From Tribonema minus (taxonomy: Eukaryota > Sar > Xanthophyceae > Tribonematales > Tribonemataceae), in assembly GCA_017506865.1 (NCBI GenBank), contig JAFCMP010000212.1, forward strand, positions 558,001-622,000: 64,000 nt of DNA. The letters are read 5' to 3'. The notes beneath the pieces are model-generated. The model was not told where the DNA came from and searched no databases. It saw only the letters and a list, made by a program, of their open reading frames with translations. The first letter of the stretch is position 1; the number at the start of each line of letters is the position of its first letter. Below are positions 1-13,600 of this stretch, piece after piece. Position numbers and translations under genes: made by a program.

Positions 1-3000
1 GAGTTTCACACGGCTTTGGCTGGCCAGGAAATGCACGCGCTGTGAGGCCTGCCATTCATGAATACATGGTTAGCATGCGCCCGAGACGGTTCTGAATGCA
101 AGGCGCCACCTGCAAGTATTAATGAAAGAAACTGCTGCCACTGTGATGCCGCCACAGCCGACCACGGCCGAGCCGACAGCTGAACCTACGGCAGAGCCCA
201 CAGCTGAGCCTACTGCAAAGCCTACCGCTAAGCCAACTGCGGAACCCACCGCTGAGCCCACCGCTGAGCCCACTGCCGAGCCGACCGCAGAGCCCACAGC
301 AGAGGTAAGCTGTTCATCTGTTGTGCAGTGATCATTTCCACATGAGCATGGATGGCATCGTGCGAATGTGTGTCATGAATTCAAGTATTTGCTGAGCACT
401 TTCTCTGGCGTCAGTAATGCCTTTGTAGCAACTTCTGCGCTTCATTGCAGATGACAACCGCTGCGGTGGACAGGTATCATCAGTGGCAGTCCAATCGTTC
501 GTGATGTTTACAGTTGAACTTGTGATTGTTGCCATTAGCTTGACAGTCGCCTGAGGCACTGTTATTGCTAGCTGTTGGCAGTGCCCTACTAGGTGCTGCC
601 AGGCACCTGCGTACACAAATTGCAAAGAGGCTGAAGCCGCCGCAGTCAATTGTGAAGCCTCTGGGCTAGCACACTGATATGGTGACCGTTCTTAGTGGGC
701 AAGTCCATGCTGGCTGGGGTTGTATCTTGTGAATCAGCTCGAGTTTCACACGGCTTTGGCTGGCCAGGAAATGCACGCGCTGTGAGGCCTGCCATTCATG
801 AATACATGGTTAGCATGCGCCCGAGACGGTTCTGAATGCAAGGCGCCACCTGCAAGTATTAATGAAAGAAACTGCTGCCACTGTGATGCCGCCACAGCCG
901 ACCACGGCCGAGCCGACAGCTGAACCTACGGCAGAGCCCACAGCTGAGCCTACTGCAAAGCCTACCGCTAAGCCAACTGCGGAACCCACCGCTGAGCCCA
1001 CCGCTGAGCCCACTGCCGAGCCGACCGCAGAGCCCACAGCAGAGGTAAGCTGTTCATCTGTTGTGCAGTGATCATTTCCACATGAGCATGGATGGCATCG
1101 TGCGAATGTGTGTCATGAATTCAAGTATTTGCTGAGCACTTTCTCTGGCGTCAGTAATGCCTTTGTAGCAACTTCTGCGCTTCATTGCAGATGACAACCG
1201 CTGCGGTGGACAGGTATCATCAGTGGCAGTCCAATCGTTCGTGATGTTTACAGTTGAACTTGTGATTGTTGCCATTAGCTTGACAGTCGCCTGAGGCACT
1301 GTTATTGCTAGCTGTTGGCAGTGCCCTACTAGGTGCTGCCAGGCACCTGCGTACACAAATTGCAAAGAGGCTGAAGCCGCCGCAGTCAGTTGTGAAGCCT
1401 CTGGGCTAGCACACTGATATGGTGACCGTTCTTAGTGGGCAAGTCCATGCTGGCTGGGGTTGTATCTTGTGAATCAGCTCGAGTTTCACACGGCTTTGGC
1501 TGGCCAGGAAATGCACGCGCTGTGAGGCCTGCCATTCATGAATACATGGTTAGCATGCGCCCGAGACGGTTCTGAATGCAAGGCGCCACCTGCAAGTATT
1601 AATGAAAGAAACTGCTGCCACTGTGATGCCGCCACAGCCGACCACGGCCGAGCCGACAGCTGAACCTACGGCAGAGCCCACAGCTGAGCCTACTGCAAAG
1701 CCTACCGCTAAGCCAACTGCGGAACCCACCGCTGAGCCCACCGCTGAGCCCACTGCCGAGCCGACCGCAGAGCCCACAGCAGAGGTAAGCTGTTCATCTG
1801 TTGTGCAGTGATCATTTCCACATGAGCATGGATGGCATCGTGCGAATGTGTGTCATGAATTCAAGTATTTGCTGAGCACTTTCTCTGGCGTCAGTAATGC
1901 CTTTGCAGCAACTTCTGCGCTTCATTGCAGATGACAACCGCTGCGGTGGACAGGTATCATCAGTGGCAGTCCAATCGTTCGTGATGTTTACAGTTGAACT
2001 TGTGATTGTTGCCATTAGCTTGACAGTCGCCTGAGGCACTGTTATTGCTAGCTGTTGGCAGTGCCCCTGTTAGGTGCTGCCAGGCACCTGCGTACACAAA
2101 TTGCAAAGAGGCTGAGGCCGCCGCAGTCAATTGTGAAGCCTCTGGGCTAGCACACTGATATGGTGACCGTTCTTAGTGGGCAAGTCCATGCTGGCTGGGG
2201 TTGTATCTTGTGAATCAGCTCGAGTTTCACACGGCTTTGGCTGGCCAGGAAATGCACGCGCTGTGAGGCCTGCCATTCATGAATACATGGTTAGCATGCG
2301 CCCGAGACGGTTCTGAATGCAAGGCGCCACCTGCAAGTATTAATGAAAGAAACTGCTGCCACTGTGATGCCGCCACAGCCGACCACGGCCGAGCCGACAG
2401 CTGAACCTACGGCAGAGCCCACAGCTGAGCCTACTGCAAAGCCTACCGCTAAGCCAACTGCGGAACCCACCGCTGAGCCCACCGCTGAGCCCACTGCCGA
2501 GCCGACCGCAGAGCCCACAGCAGAGGTAAGCTGTTCATCTGTTGTGCAGTGATCATTTCCACATGAGCATGGATGGCATCGTGCGAATGTGTGTCATGAA
2601 TTCAAGTATTGCTGAGCACTTTCTCTGGCGTCAGTAATGCCTTTGTAGCAACTTCTGCGCTTCATTGCAGATGACAACCGCTGCGGTGGAAAGGTATCAT
2701 CAGTGGCAGTCCAATCGTTCGTGATGTTTACAGTTGAACTTGTGATTGTTGCCATTAGCTTGACAGTCGCCTGAGGCACTGTTATTGCTAGCTGTTGGCA
2801 GTGCCCCTGTTAGGTGCTGCCAGGCACCTGCGTACACAAATTGCAAAGAGGCTGAGGCCGCCGCAGTCAATTGTGAAGCCTCTGGGCTAGCACACTGATA
2901 TGGTGACCGTTCTTAGTGGGCAAGTCTATGCTGGCTGGGGTTGTATCTTGTGAATCAGCTCGAGTTTCACACGGCTTTGGCTGGCCAGGAAATGCACGCG

Positions 3001-6000
3001 CTGTGAGGCCTGCCATTCATGAATACATGGTTAGCATGCGCCCGAGACGGTTCTGAATGCAAGGCGCCACCTGCAAGTATTAATGAAAGAAACTGCTGCC
3101 ACTGTGATGCCGCCACAGCCGACCACGGCCGAGCCGACAGCTGAACCTACGGCAGAGCCCACAGCTGAGCCTACTGCAAAGCCTACCGCTAAGCCAACTG
3201 CGGAACCCACCGCTGAGCCCACCGCTGAGCCCACTGCCGAGCCGACCGCAGAGCCCACAGCAGAGGTAAGCTGTTCATCTGTTGTGCAGTGATCATTTCC
3301 ACATGAGCATGGACGGCATCGTGCGAATGTGTGTCATGAATTGATGTATTTGCTGAGCACTTTCTCTGGCGTCAGTAATGCCTTTGCAGCAACTTCTGCG
3401 CTTCATTGCAGATGACAACCGCTGCGGTGGACAGGTATCATCAGTGGCAGTCCAATCGTTCGTGATGTTTACTGTTCAACTTGTGATTGTTGCCATTAGC
3501 TTGACAGTCGCCTGAGGCACTGTTATTGCTAGCTGTTGGCAGTGCCCTACTAGGTGCTGCCAGGCACCTGCGTACACAAATTGCAAAGAGGCTGAAGCCG
3601 CTGCAGTCAGTTGTGAAGCCTCTGCGCTAGCACACTGATATGGTGACCGTTCTTAGTGGGCAAGTCCATGCTGGCTGGGGTTGTATCTTGTGAATCAGCT
3701 CGAGTTTCACACGGCTTTGGCTGGCCAGGAAATGCACGCGCTGTGAGGCCTGCCATTCATGAATACATGGTTAGCATGCGCCCGAGACGGTTCTGAATGC
3801 AAGGCGCCACCTGCAAGTATTAATGAAAGAAACTGCTGCCACTGTGATGCCGCCACAGCCGACCACGGCCGAGCCGACAGCTGAACCTACGGCAGAGCCC
3901 ACAGCTGAGCCTACTGCAAAGCCTACCGCTAAGCCAACTGCGGAACCCACCGCTGAGCCCACCGCTGAGCCCACTGCCGAGCCGACCGCAGAGCCCACAG
4001 CAGAGGTAAGCTGTTCATCTGTTGTGCAGTGATCATTTCCACATGAGCATGGATGGCATCGTGCGAATGTGTGTCATGAATTCAAGTATTTGCTGAGCAC
4101 TTTCTCTGGCGTCAGTAATGCCTTTGTAGCAACTTCTGCGCTTCATTGCAGATGACAACCGCTGCGGTGGACAGGTATCATCAGTGGCAGTCCAATCGTT
4201 CGTGATGTTTACAGTTCAACTTGTGATTGTTGCCATTAGCTTGACAGTCGCCTGAGGCACTGTTATTGCTAGCTGTTGGCAGTGCCCTACTAGGTGCTGC
4301 CAGGCACCTGCGTACACAAATTGCAAAGAGGCTGAAGCCGCTGCAGTCAGTTGTGAAGCCTCTGGGCTAGCACACTGATATGGTGACCGTTCTTAGTGGG
4401 CAAGTCCATGCTGGCTGGGGTTGTATCTTGTGAATCAGCTCGAGTTTCACACGGCTTTGGCTGGCCAGGAAATGCACGCGCTGTGAGGCCTGCCATTCAT
4501 GAATACATGGTTAGCATGCGCCCGAGACGGTTCTGAATGCAAGGCGCCACCTGCAAGTATTAATGAAAGAAACTGCTGCCACTGTGATGCCGCCACAGCC
4601 GACCACGGCCGAGCCGACAGCTGAACCTACGGCAGAGCCCACAGCTGAGCCTACTGCAAAGCCTACCGCTAAGCCAACTGCGGAACCCACCGCTGAGCCC
4701 ACCGCTGAGCCCACTGCCGAGCCGACCGCAGAGCCCACAGCAGAGGTAAGCTGTTCATCTGTTGTGCAGTGATCATTTCCACATGAGCATGGATGGCATC
4801 GTGCGAATGTGTGTCATGAATTCAAGTATTTGCTGAGCACTTTCTCTGGCGTCAGTAATGCCTTTGCAGCAACTTCTGCGCTTCATTGCAGATGACAACC
4901 GCTGCGGTGGACAGGTATCATCAGTGGCAGTCCAATCGTTCGTGATGTTTACAGTTGAACTTGTGATTGTTGCCATTAGCTTGACAGTCGCCTGAGGCAC
5001 TGTTATTGCTAGCTGTTGGCAGTGCCCCTGTTAGGTGCTGCCAGGCACCTGCGTACACAAATTGCAAAGAGGCTGAGGCCGCCGCAGTCAATTGTGAAGC
5101 CTCTGGGCTAGCACACTGATATGGTGACCGTTCTTAGTGGGCAAGTCCATGCTGGCTGGGGTTGTATCTTGTGAATCAGCTCGAGTTTCACACGGCTTTG
5201 GCTGGCCAGGAAATGCACGCGCTGTGAGGCCTGCCATTCATGAATACATGGTTAGCATGCGCCCGAGACGGTTCTGAATGCAAGGCGCCACCTGCAAGTA
5301 TTAATGAAAGAAACTGCTGCCACTGTGATGCCGCCACAGCCGACCACGGCCGAGCCGACAGCTGAACCTACGGCAGAGCCCACAGCTGAGCCTACTGCAA
5401 AGCCTACCGCTAAGCCAACTGCGGAACCCACCGCTGAGCCCACCGCTGAGCCCACTGCCGAGCCGACCGCAGAGCCCACAGCAGAGGTAAGCTGTTCATC
5501 TGTTGTGCAGTGATCATTTCCACATGAGCATGGATGGCATCGTGCGAATGTGTGTCATGAATTCAAGTACTTGCTGAGCACTTTCTCTGGCGTCAGTAAT
5601 GCCTTTGTAGCAACTTCTGCGCTTCATTGCAGATGACAACCGCTGCGGTGGAAAGGTATCATCAGTGGCAGTCCAATCGTTCGTGATGTTTACAGTTGAA
5701 CTTGTGATTGTTGCCATTAGCTTGACAGTCGCCTGAGGCACTGTTATTGCTAGCTGTTGGCAGTGCCCCTGTTAGGTGCTGCCAGGCACCTGCGTACACA
5801 AATTGCAAAGAGGCTGAGGCCGCCGCAGTCAATTGTGAAGCCTCTGGGCTAGCACACTGATATGGTGACCGTTCTTAGTGGGCAAGTCTATGCTGGCTGG
5901 GGTTGTATCTTGTGAATCAGCTCGAGTTTCACACGGCTTTGGCTGGCCAGGAAATGCACGCGCTGTGAGGCCTGCCATTCATGAATACATGGTTAGCATG

Positions 6001-9000
6001 CGCCCGAGACGGTTCTGAATGCAAGGCGCCACCTGCAAGTATTAATGAAAGAAACTGCTGCCACTGTGATGCCGCCACAGCCGACCACGGCCGAGCCGAC
6101 AGCTGAACCTACGGCAGAGCCCACAGCTGAGCCTACTGCAAAGCCTACCGCTAAGCCAACTGCGGAACCCACCGCTGAGCCCACCGCTGAGCCCACTGCC
6201 GAGCCGACCGCAGAGCCCACAGCAGAGGTAAGCTGTTCATCTGTTGTGCAGTGATCATTTCCACATGAGCATGGACGGCATCGTGCGAATGTGTGTCATG
6301 AATTGATGTATTTGCTGAGCACTTTCTCTGGCGTCAGTAATGCCTTTGCAGCAACTTCTGCGCTTCATTGCAGATGACAACCGCTGCGGTGGACAGGTAT
6401 CATCAGTGGCAGTCCAATCGTTCGTGATGTTTACTGTTCAACTTGTGATTGTTGCCATTAGCTTGACAGTCGCCTGAGGCACTGTTATTGCTAGCTGTTG
6501 GCAGTGCCCTACTAGGTGCTGCCAGGCACCTGCGTACACAAATTGCAAAGAGGCTGAAGCCGCTGCAGTCAGTTGTGAAGCCTCTGCGCTAGCACACTGA
6601 TATGGTGACCGTTCTTAGTGGGCAAGTCCATGCTGGCTGGGGTTGTATCTTGTGAATCAGCTCGAGTTTCACACGGCTTTGGCTGGCCAGGAAATGCACG
6701 CGCTGTGAGGCCTGCCATTCATGAATACATGGTTAGCATGCGCCCGAGACGGTTCTGAATGCAAGGCGCCACCTGCAAGTATTAATGAAAGAAACTGCTG
6801 CCACTGTGATGCCGCCACAGCCGACCACGGCCGAGCCGACAGCTGAACCTACGGCAGAGCCCACAGCTGAGCCTACTGCAAAGCCTACCGCTAAGCCAAC
6901 TGCGGAACCCACCGCTGAGCCCACCGCTGAGCCCACTGCCGAGCCGACCGCAGAGCCCACAGCAGAGGTAAGCTGTTCATCTGTTGTGCAGTGATCATTT
7001 CCACATGAGCATGGATGGCATCGTGCGAATGTGTGTCATGAATTCAAGTATTTGCTGAGCACTTTCTCTGGCGTCAGTAATGCCTTTGTAGCAACTTCTG
7101 CGCTTCATTGCAGATGACAACCGCTGCGGTGGACAGGTATCATCAGTGGCAGTCCAATCGTTCGTGATGTTTACAGTTCAACTTGTGATTGTTGCCATTA
7201 GCTTGACAGTCGCCTGAGGCACTGTTATTGCTAGCTGTTGGCAGTGCCCCTGTTAGGTGCTGCCAGGCACCTGCGTACACAAATTGCAAAGAGGCTGAGG
7301 CCGCCGCAGTCAATTGTGAAGCCTCTGGGCTAGCACACTGATATGGTGACCGTTCTTAGTGGGCAAGTCTATGCTGGCTGGGGTTGTATCTTGTGAATCA
7401 GCTCGAGTTTCACACGGCTTTGGCTGGCCAGGAAATGCACGCGCTGTGAGGCCTGCCATTCATGAATACATGGTTAGCATGCGCCCGAGACGGTTCTGAA
7501 TGCAAGGCGCCACCTGCAAGTATTAATGAAAGAAACTGCTGCCACTGTGATGCCGCCACAGCCGACCACGGCCGAGCCGACAGCTGAACCTACGGCAGAG
7601 CCCACAGCTGAGCCTACTGCAAAGCCTACCGCTAAGCCAACTGCGGAACCCACCGCGGTGCCCACAGCGGAGCCCACCGCCAAGCCGACCGCAGAGCCCA
7701 CAGCAGAGGTAAGCTGTTCATCTGTTGTGCAGTGATCATTTCCACATGAGCATGGACGGCATCGTGCGAATGTGTGTCATGAATTGATGTATTTGCTGAG
7801 CACTTTCTCTGGCGTCAGTAATGCCTTTGTAGCAACTTCTGCGCTTCATTGCAGATGACAACCGCTGCGGTGGAAAGGTATCATCAGTGGCAGTCCAATC
7901 GTTCGTGATGTTTACAGTTGAACTTGTGATTGTTGCCATTAGCTTGACAGTCGCCTGAGGCACTGTTATTGCTAGCTGTTGGCAGTGCCCTACTAGGTGC
8001 TGCCAGGCACCTGCGTACACAAATTGCAAAGAGGCTGAAGCCGCTGCAGTCAATTGTGAAGCCTCTGGGCTAGCACACTGATATGGTGACCGTTCTTAGT
8101 GGGCAAGTCCATGCTGGCTGGGGTTGTATCTTGTGAATCAGCTCGAGTTTCACACGGCTTTGGCTGGCCAGGAAATGCACGCGCTGTGAGGCCTGCCACT
8201 CATGAATACATGGTTAGCATGCGCCCGAGACGGTTCTGAATGCAAGGCGCCACCTGCAAGTATTAATGAAAGAAACTGCTGCCACTGTGATGCCGCCACA
8301 GCCGACCACGGCCGAGCCGACAGCTGAACCTACGGCAGAGCCCACAGCTGAGCCTACTGCAAAGCCTACCGCTAAGCCAACTGCGGAACCCACCGCTGAG
8401 CCCACCGCTGAGCCCACTGCCGAGCCGACCGCAGAGCCCACAGCAGAGGTAAGCTGTTCATCTGTTGTGCAGTGATCATTTCCACATGAGCATGGACGGC
8501 ATCGTGCGAATGTGTGTCATGAATTGATGTATTTGCTGAGCACTTTCTCTGGCGTCAGTAATGCCTTTGCAGCAACTTCTGCGCTTCATTGCAGATGACA
8601 ACCGCTGCGGTGGACAGGTATCATCAGTGGCAGTCCAATCGTTCGTGATGTTTACTGTTCAACTTGTGATTGTTGCCATTAGCTTGACAGTCGCCTGAGG
8701 CACTGTTATTGCTAGCTGTTGGCAGTGCCCTACTAGGTGCTGCCAGGCACCTGCGTACACAAATTGCAAAGAGGCTGAAGCCGCTGCAGTCAGTTGTGAA
8801 GCCTCTGGGCTAGCACACTGATATGGTGACCGTTCTTAGTGGGCAAGTCCATGCTGGCTGGGGTTGTATCTTGTGAATCAGCTCGAGTTTCACACGGCTT
8901 TGGCTGGCCAGGAAATGCACGCGCTGTGAGGCCTGCCATTCATGAATACATGGTTAGCATGCGCCCGAGACGGTTCTGAATGCAAGGCGCCACCTGCAAG

Positions 9001-10657
9001 TATTAATGAAAGAAACTGCTGCCACTGTGATGCCGCCACAGCCGACCACGGCCGAGCCGACAGCTGAACCTACGGCAGAGCCCACAGCTGAGCCTACTGC
9101 AAAGCCTACCGCTAAGCCAACTGCGGAACCCACCGCTGAGCCCACCGCTGAGCCCACTGCCGAGCCGACCGCAGAGCCCACAGCAGAGGTAAGCTGTTCA
9201 TCTGTTGTGCAGTGATCATTTCCACATGAGCATGGATGGCATCGTGCGAATGTGTGTCATGAATTCAAGTATTTGCTGAGCACTTTCTCTGGCGTCAGTA
9301 ATGCCTTTGTAGCAACTTCTGCGCTTCATTGCAGATGACAACCGCTGCGGTGGACAGGTATCATCAGTGGCAGTCCAATCGTTCGTGATGTTTACAGTTC
9401 AACTTGTGATTGTTGCCATTAGCTTGACAGTCGCCTGAGGCACTGTTATTGCTAGCTGTTGGCAGTGCCCCTGTTAGGTGCTGCCAGGCACCTGCGTACA
9501 CAAATTGCAAAGAGGCTGAGGCCGCCGCAGTCAATTGTGAAGCCTCTGGGCTAGCACACTGATATGGTGACCGTTCTTAGTGGGCAAGTCTATGCTGGCT
9601 GGGGTTGTATCTTGTGAATCAGCTCGAGTTTCACACGGCTTTGGCTGGCCAGGAAATGCACGCGCTGTGAGGCCTGCCATTCATGAATACATGGTTAGCA
9701 TGCGCCCGAGACGGTTCTGAATGCAAGGCGCCACCTGCAAGTATTAATGAAAGAAACTGCTGCCACTGTGATGCCGCCACAGCCGACCACGGCCGAGCCG
9801 ACAGCTGAACCTACGGCAGAGCCCACAGCTGAGCCTACTGCAAAGCCTACCGCTAAGCCAACTGCGGAACCCACCGCGGTGCCCACAGCGGAGCCCACCG
9901 CCAAGCCGACCGCAGAGCCCACAGCAGAGGTAAGCTGTTCATCTGTTGTGCAGTGATCATTTCCACATGAGCATGGACGGCATCGTGCGAATGTGTGTCA
10001 TGAATTGATGTATTTGCTGAGCACTTTCTCTGGCGTCAGTAATGCCTTTGTAGCAACTTCTGCGCTTCATTGCAGATGACAACCGCTGCGGTGGAAAGGT
10101 ATCATCAGTGGCAGTCCAATCGTTCGTGATGTTTACAGTTGAACTTGTGATTGTTGCCATTAGCTTGACAGTCGCCTGAGGCACTGTTATTGCTAGCTGT
10201 TGGCAGTGCCCTACTAGGTGCTGCCAGGCACCTGCGTACACAAATTGCAAAGAGGCTGAAGCCGCTGCAGTCAGTTGTGAAGCCTCTGGGCTAGCACACT
10301 GATATGGTGACCGTTCTTAGTGGGCAAGTCCATGCTGGCTGGGGTTGTATCTTGTGAATCAGCTCGAGTTTCACACGGCTTTGGCTGGCCAGGAAATGCA
10401 CGCGCTGTGAGGCCTGCCACTCATGAATACATGGTTAGCATGCGCCCGAGACGGTTCTGAATGCAAGGCGCCACCTGCAAGTGTTAATGAAAGAAACTGC
10501 TGCCACTGTGATGCCGCCACAGCCGACCACGGCCGAGCCGACAGCTGAACCTACGGCAGAGCCCACAGCTGAGCCTACTGCAAAGCCTACCGCTAAGCCA
10601 ACTGCGGAACCCACCGCGGTGCCCACAGCGGAGCCCACCGCCAAGCCGACTGCAGAG
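1..10657 (+). repeat. Tandem array of fifteen ~740-bp units, each with one PT exon
   Basis: Units begin with GAGTTTCACACGGC at 1, 741, 1481, 2222, 2962, 3702, 4442, 5183, 5924, 6664, 7405, 8145, 8885, 9626 and 10366. The last is cut off just after its exon. Each unit is 740-741 bp and nearly identical to its neighbours. Exons are at 158-304, 898-1044, 1638-1784, 2379-2525, 3119-3265, 3859-4005, 4599-4745, 5340-5486, 6081-6227, 6821-6967, 7562-7708, 8302-8448, 9042-9188, 9783-9929 and 10523-10657. The 147-nt exon (49 codons) has phase 0 at both ends, so any copy number keeps the frame. Units 11, 14 and 15 carry a variant exon (one Val and one extra Lys). Sequence differences sit mostly 3' of the exon. 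The array continues past the left edge of the window. Confidence 0.95.
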
Positions 10658-13600
10658 GTGATTGCTTCAGTTAGCGGTTGCGTTGCTGAATGTCACTGCG
10701 TGTGTGTTCCTTTACGATGGCTGTCGGCGGTTAGCCGGCGAACTGACAGAAGTTCTCTTTGTACTTGAAGTACTTCGACCTGATTGCCTTGAAGGAGGTC
10801 GATGACAAGTGGCAGCTTTAGGGCCAGTGCTTGTTGCCGAATGTTATTGAGACCTTCCCACAATGTGCCCAAAGTGAAGTCTGAAGCAGAAGAGGAGAGA
10901 CTTTATGCCTAGGGCGCGCAGGCTCAGGCCATTGCGATTCCTGCATGTCTGCCGCATGCATTTGTTGTTCAGGACTGTTATACTTCTGTACGCTCAGTCT
11001 CCACTGAAGGCTGCCTGAACTCTACAGCAACTATCGCACGTCACATCCTGCCATGATTATTGCATGGCTGAGCAGTGTTGAGTGTGCCTAGCTGATCTGT
11101 CCTCGTGCTCTGCAACAACGCTGCAGCCTACCGCCAAGCCTACCACTGCTAAGCCAACAGCTGTGCCCACTGCTACGGTGAGTGATTTGTAAACAATGAC
11201 CGATGAAGGTCAGGGCTGGGCTACCATTGAAGCTGGGTTGCTGCTAAGGAGGAGTGGAACTTGAGCATGGAAACTATTCAAAACATCGTAGACCTGTACG
11301 TGACAAAGGGCTGTCAGCCGCCAGTGCCTGCACCAATGAAGGAGGTTGCGCATTCTGCATGGCTGGTGCGATGATCGCAATGCCCATTAATTATCAATGG
11401 GTACGAATCAAAAGATCGTAGACCTCTAGGTGACAAGGAGTGGTCAGCCGTGACATTGAATGCTTCCGTAGTCGCCGCTGCTGTAGCAATTCGGGTCTAA
11501 CAGTGCCACCATATCCACAGGAGCCAAAAGACTTCTGTGTGCAAGCTTGTTAGCATTCAAAGCACGGGTGTTCAGTGTGGAAAGCTCTCACATGTTCGGT
11601 AGTCATCTTAAAAGTGGCACTTCAAGGCCGCATCAGGCTACAAGAAAGAAAGCACAGAAACGAGCAGCGAATGGGCTTGCTCCATTTAAGACAAAGCAGG
11701 TTTTGTTGTCCCAGGCACTGCCACATTAGGCGGGGACTGCTGCTGACACCTCATTGCACTACTTGTACAGAACTTAATGCGCATGTCCTTCCTCCTTGAG
11801 TTGCCATTGCTTTTACTTCCCGAGTGTGCACTTTTCAATACACACTGACATTACGAAACCTGAGAACACGTCTCAACCGGGGGCTTTTGATGCACCAAAC
11901 CCCCACAGCAGGTGTACTTTACCATCCCTATCGAACACCACGTTGTAATCCTTACAACAAGGAGTGCTCTTTGCTTCAATGCAGACACCAAGTCCGCGTT
12001 GGAATTCTCGCATTTCAAACAATGGCCACTGCTTGACTGGTTCCTGTGATGTGTCGTTCAGGTAGACCCTGGCCCCCAGAGCATGTTGCTTGTTGAACGG
12101 GTAGTGCGCAAATACACATTGATGACCACCTGTGCGACGACACCTCAGCCGTTTTGCTGTAGAAGGCTGCAGATTACAATCAGCGTGCCTACATACTTTA
12201 CTAAGTGCATTGCGGTTTCGCTGACAATATGACCTACCAGCCTGAGAGTGAGCTTGACAAAATCTGGCATATCGCCACAGCCCGATGATGACTGCGTTGC
12301 AGGATATGTCACTGAGCTGTTGATGCTAGTGATGCAGATGCCATCATTTGTTTTGTGCCCTGCCACTTCAGGCTGCTGCTGCGACTTGGCCAGCGCTTTG
12401 CATAATGCCAATTTTCCTCACAACCTCACGTGACAATGACCCCCCCCCCCACAAGGCACAGCCATCATCCCAAGTGCCAATGCTCCTGTTGTCTGCATGT
12501 TTGAAGAGGAGGACTGATTCAAATGTCATTTGGTTTTCTGCTTGGTGCATGCAGCCGACTGGACAGCCCACGGCCAAACCTACCACAAAGCCAACAGCTC
12601 AGCCAACGGCCAAGCCTACGACTGCCACGGTACGCAACAGCCCGTACGAGCCCGGTGTGAAGCGTCCTGTTTTCCTAGAATAGGAAAAGGCAGGCAGAGT
12701 GGCACCAATGCAAGTGTGAACACATGGCAACGATGTACAATGTACTGTCGTTGCACTGGTATTGGGGGGCAAGTGGTAGCAGCGGCTGATAGTGTTACCT
12801 TGCCACCTGAGGAAACTCGGCACCTCCTCATGTGATCCTCCCCCCGGGCCCCCCCACTGTGTCATCAAACGCTACCCCCATGAAGCAAACAAGGGGGCAG
12901 AGTGGGTGAGCTGTCTCTGCTAGCCTACCAGCTAGTACTTTGCTACAGCCGCATGGCTAGATTCGAAGATTGCAGCCCAGCAAGGCATGCTGCACACGCT
13001 GCTGCCTCTCTTGTGATCTTCATAAACACCTCAGACTCCTTAAGGCCTGTTCCCTGTTTCCAGCAGTTGCTCACTCTTGTGTAGCCTGCGGCTTGTGTAC
13101 CCCCTGGTTTGCGGAAATGACCTTTGACCTGGGGCCCCTCGTTATCCCCACGCCCTGCCCAAACCATGTGAGGACCTGATTGCATCAGTTGCTCAACATT
13201 GCCCATCGCATTGTGCATGACATGAGGCAGTACGACAACACCGCATCTCGTTCAAGTCCTTGCAGTAGTAAGTGATAAACATCGTCCAAAGCCTTGTGTG
13301 GAGCAACCACATACTCATGCCACTCCATGCACTGGTACCTGCTGCAGCCAACTGCGGCACCCACCTTGAAGCCCACCACCGCCAAGCCTACGGGCACGCC
13401 GACTGCTACTCCCACCGCGACGGTGAGCCACAACAACCATGAGTAGGCTGCGTAATATCGTGCGCTCTGAGCCCTGTGCAGCAGTTGCTGTTGCAAAAGA
13501 CTCGTTCTTCTGCCACTGTCAATGGTGACAAAACTGCCTTTTCTGCAAGTCATGCACTTGTGTGACAGCGGCATTGCGCCCGCCGTCTCCAGTCGTTGCT

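Noticed and set aside
70..297. Antisense frames encoding Gly-Ser-Ala-Val repeats in every array unit
   Set aside because: They are the mirror translation of the PTxx exon. No splice or start context supports them.
455..473. Possible second small exon in each unit (ATTGCAG then ATGACAACCGC ... GACAG|GTATCA)
   Set aside because: About 23 nt, not a multiple of three, and not PT-like. It would break the otherwise perfect phase-0 chain.
332..649. Minus-strand frames of 60-105 codons in the array introns
   Set aside because: They are opened and closed by single-base differences between units, with no coding constraint.
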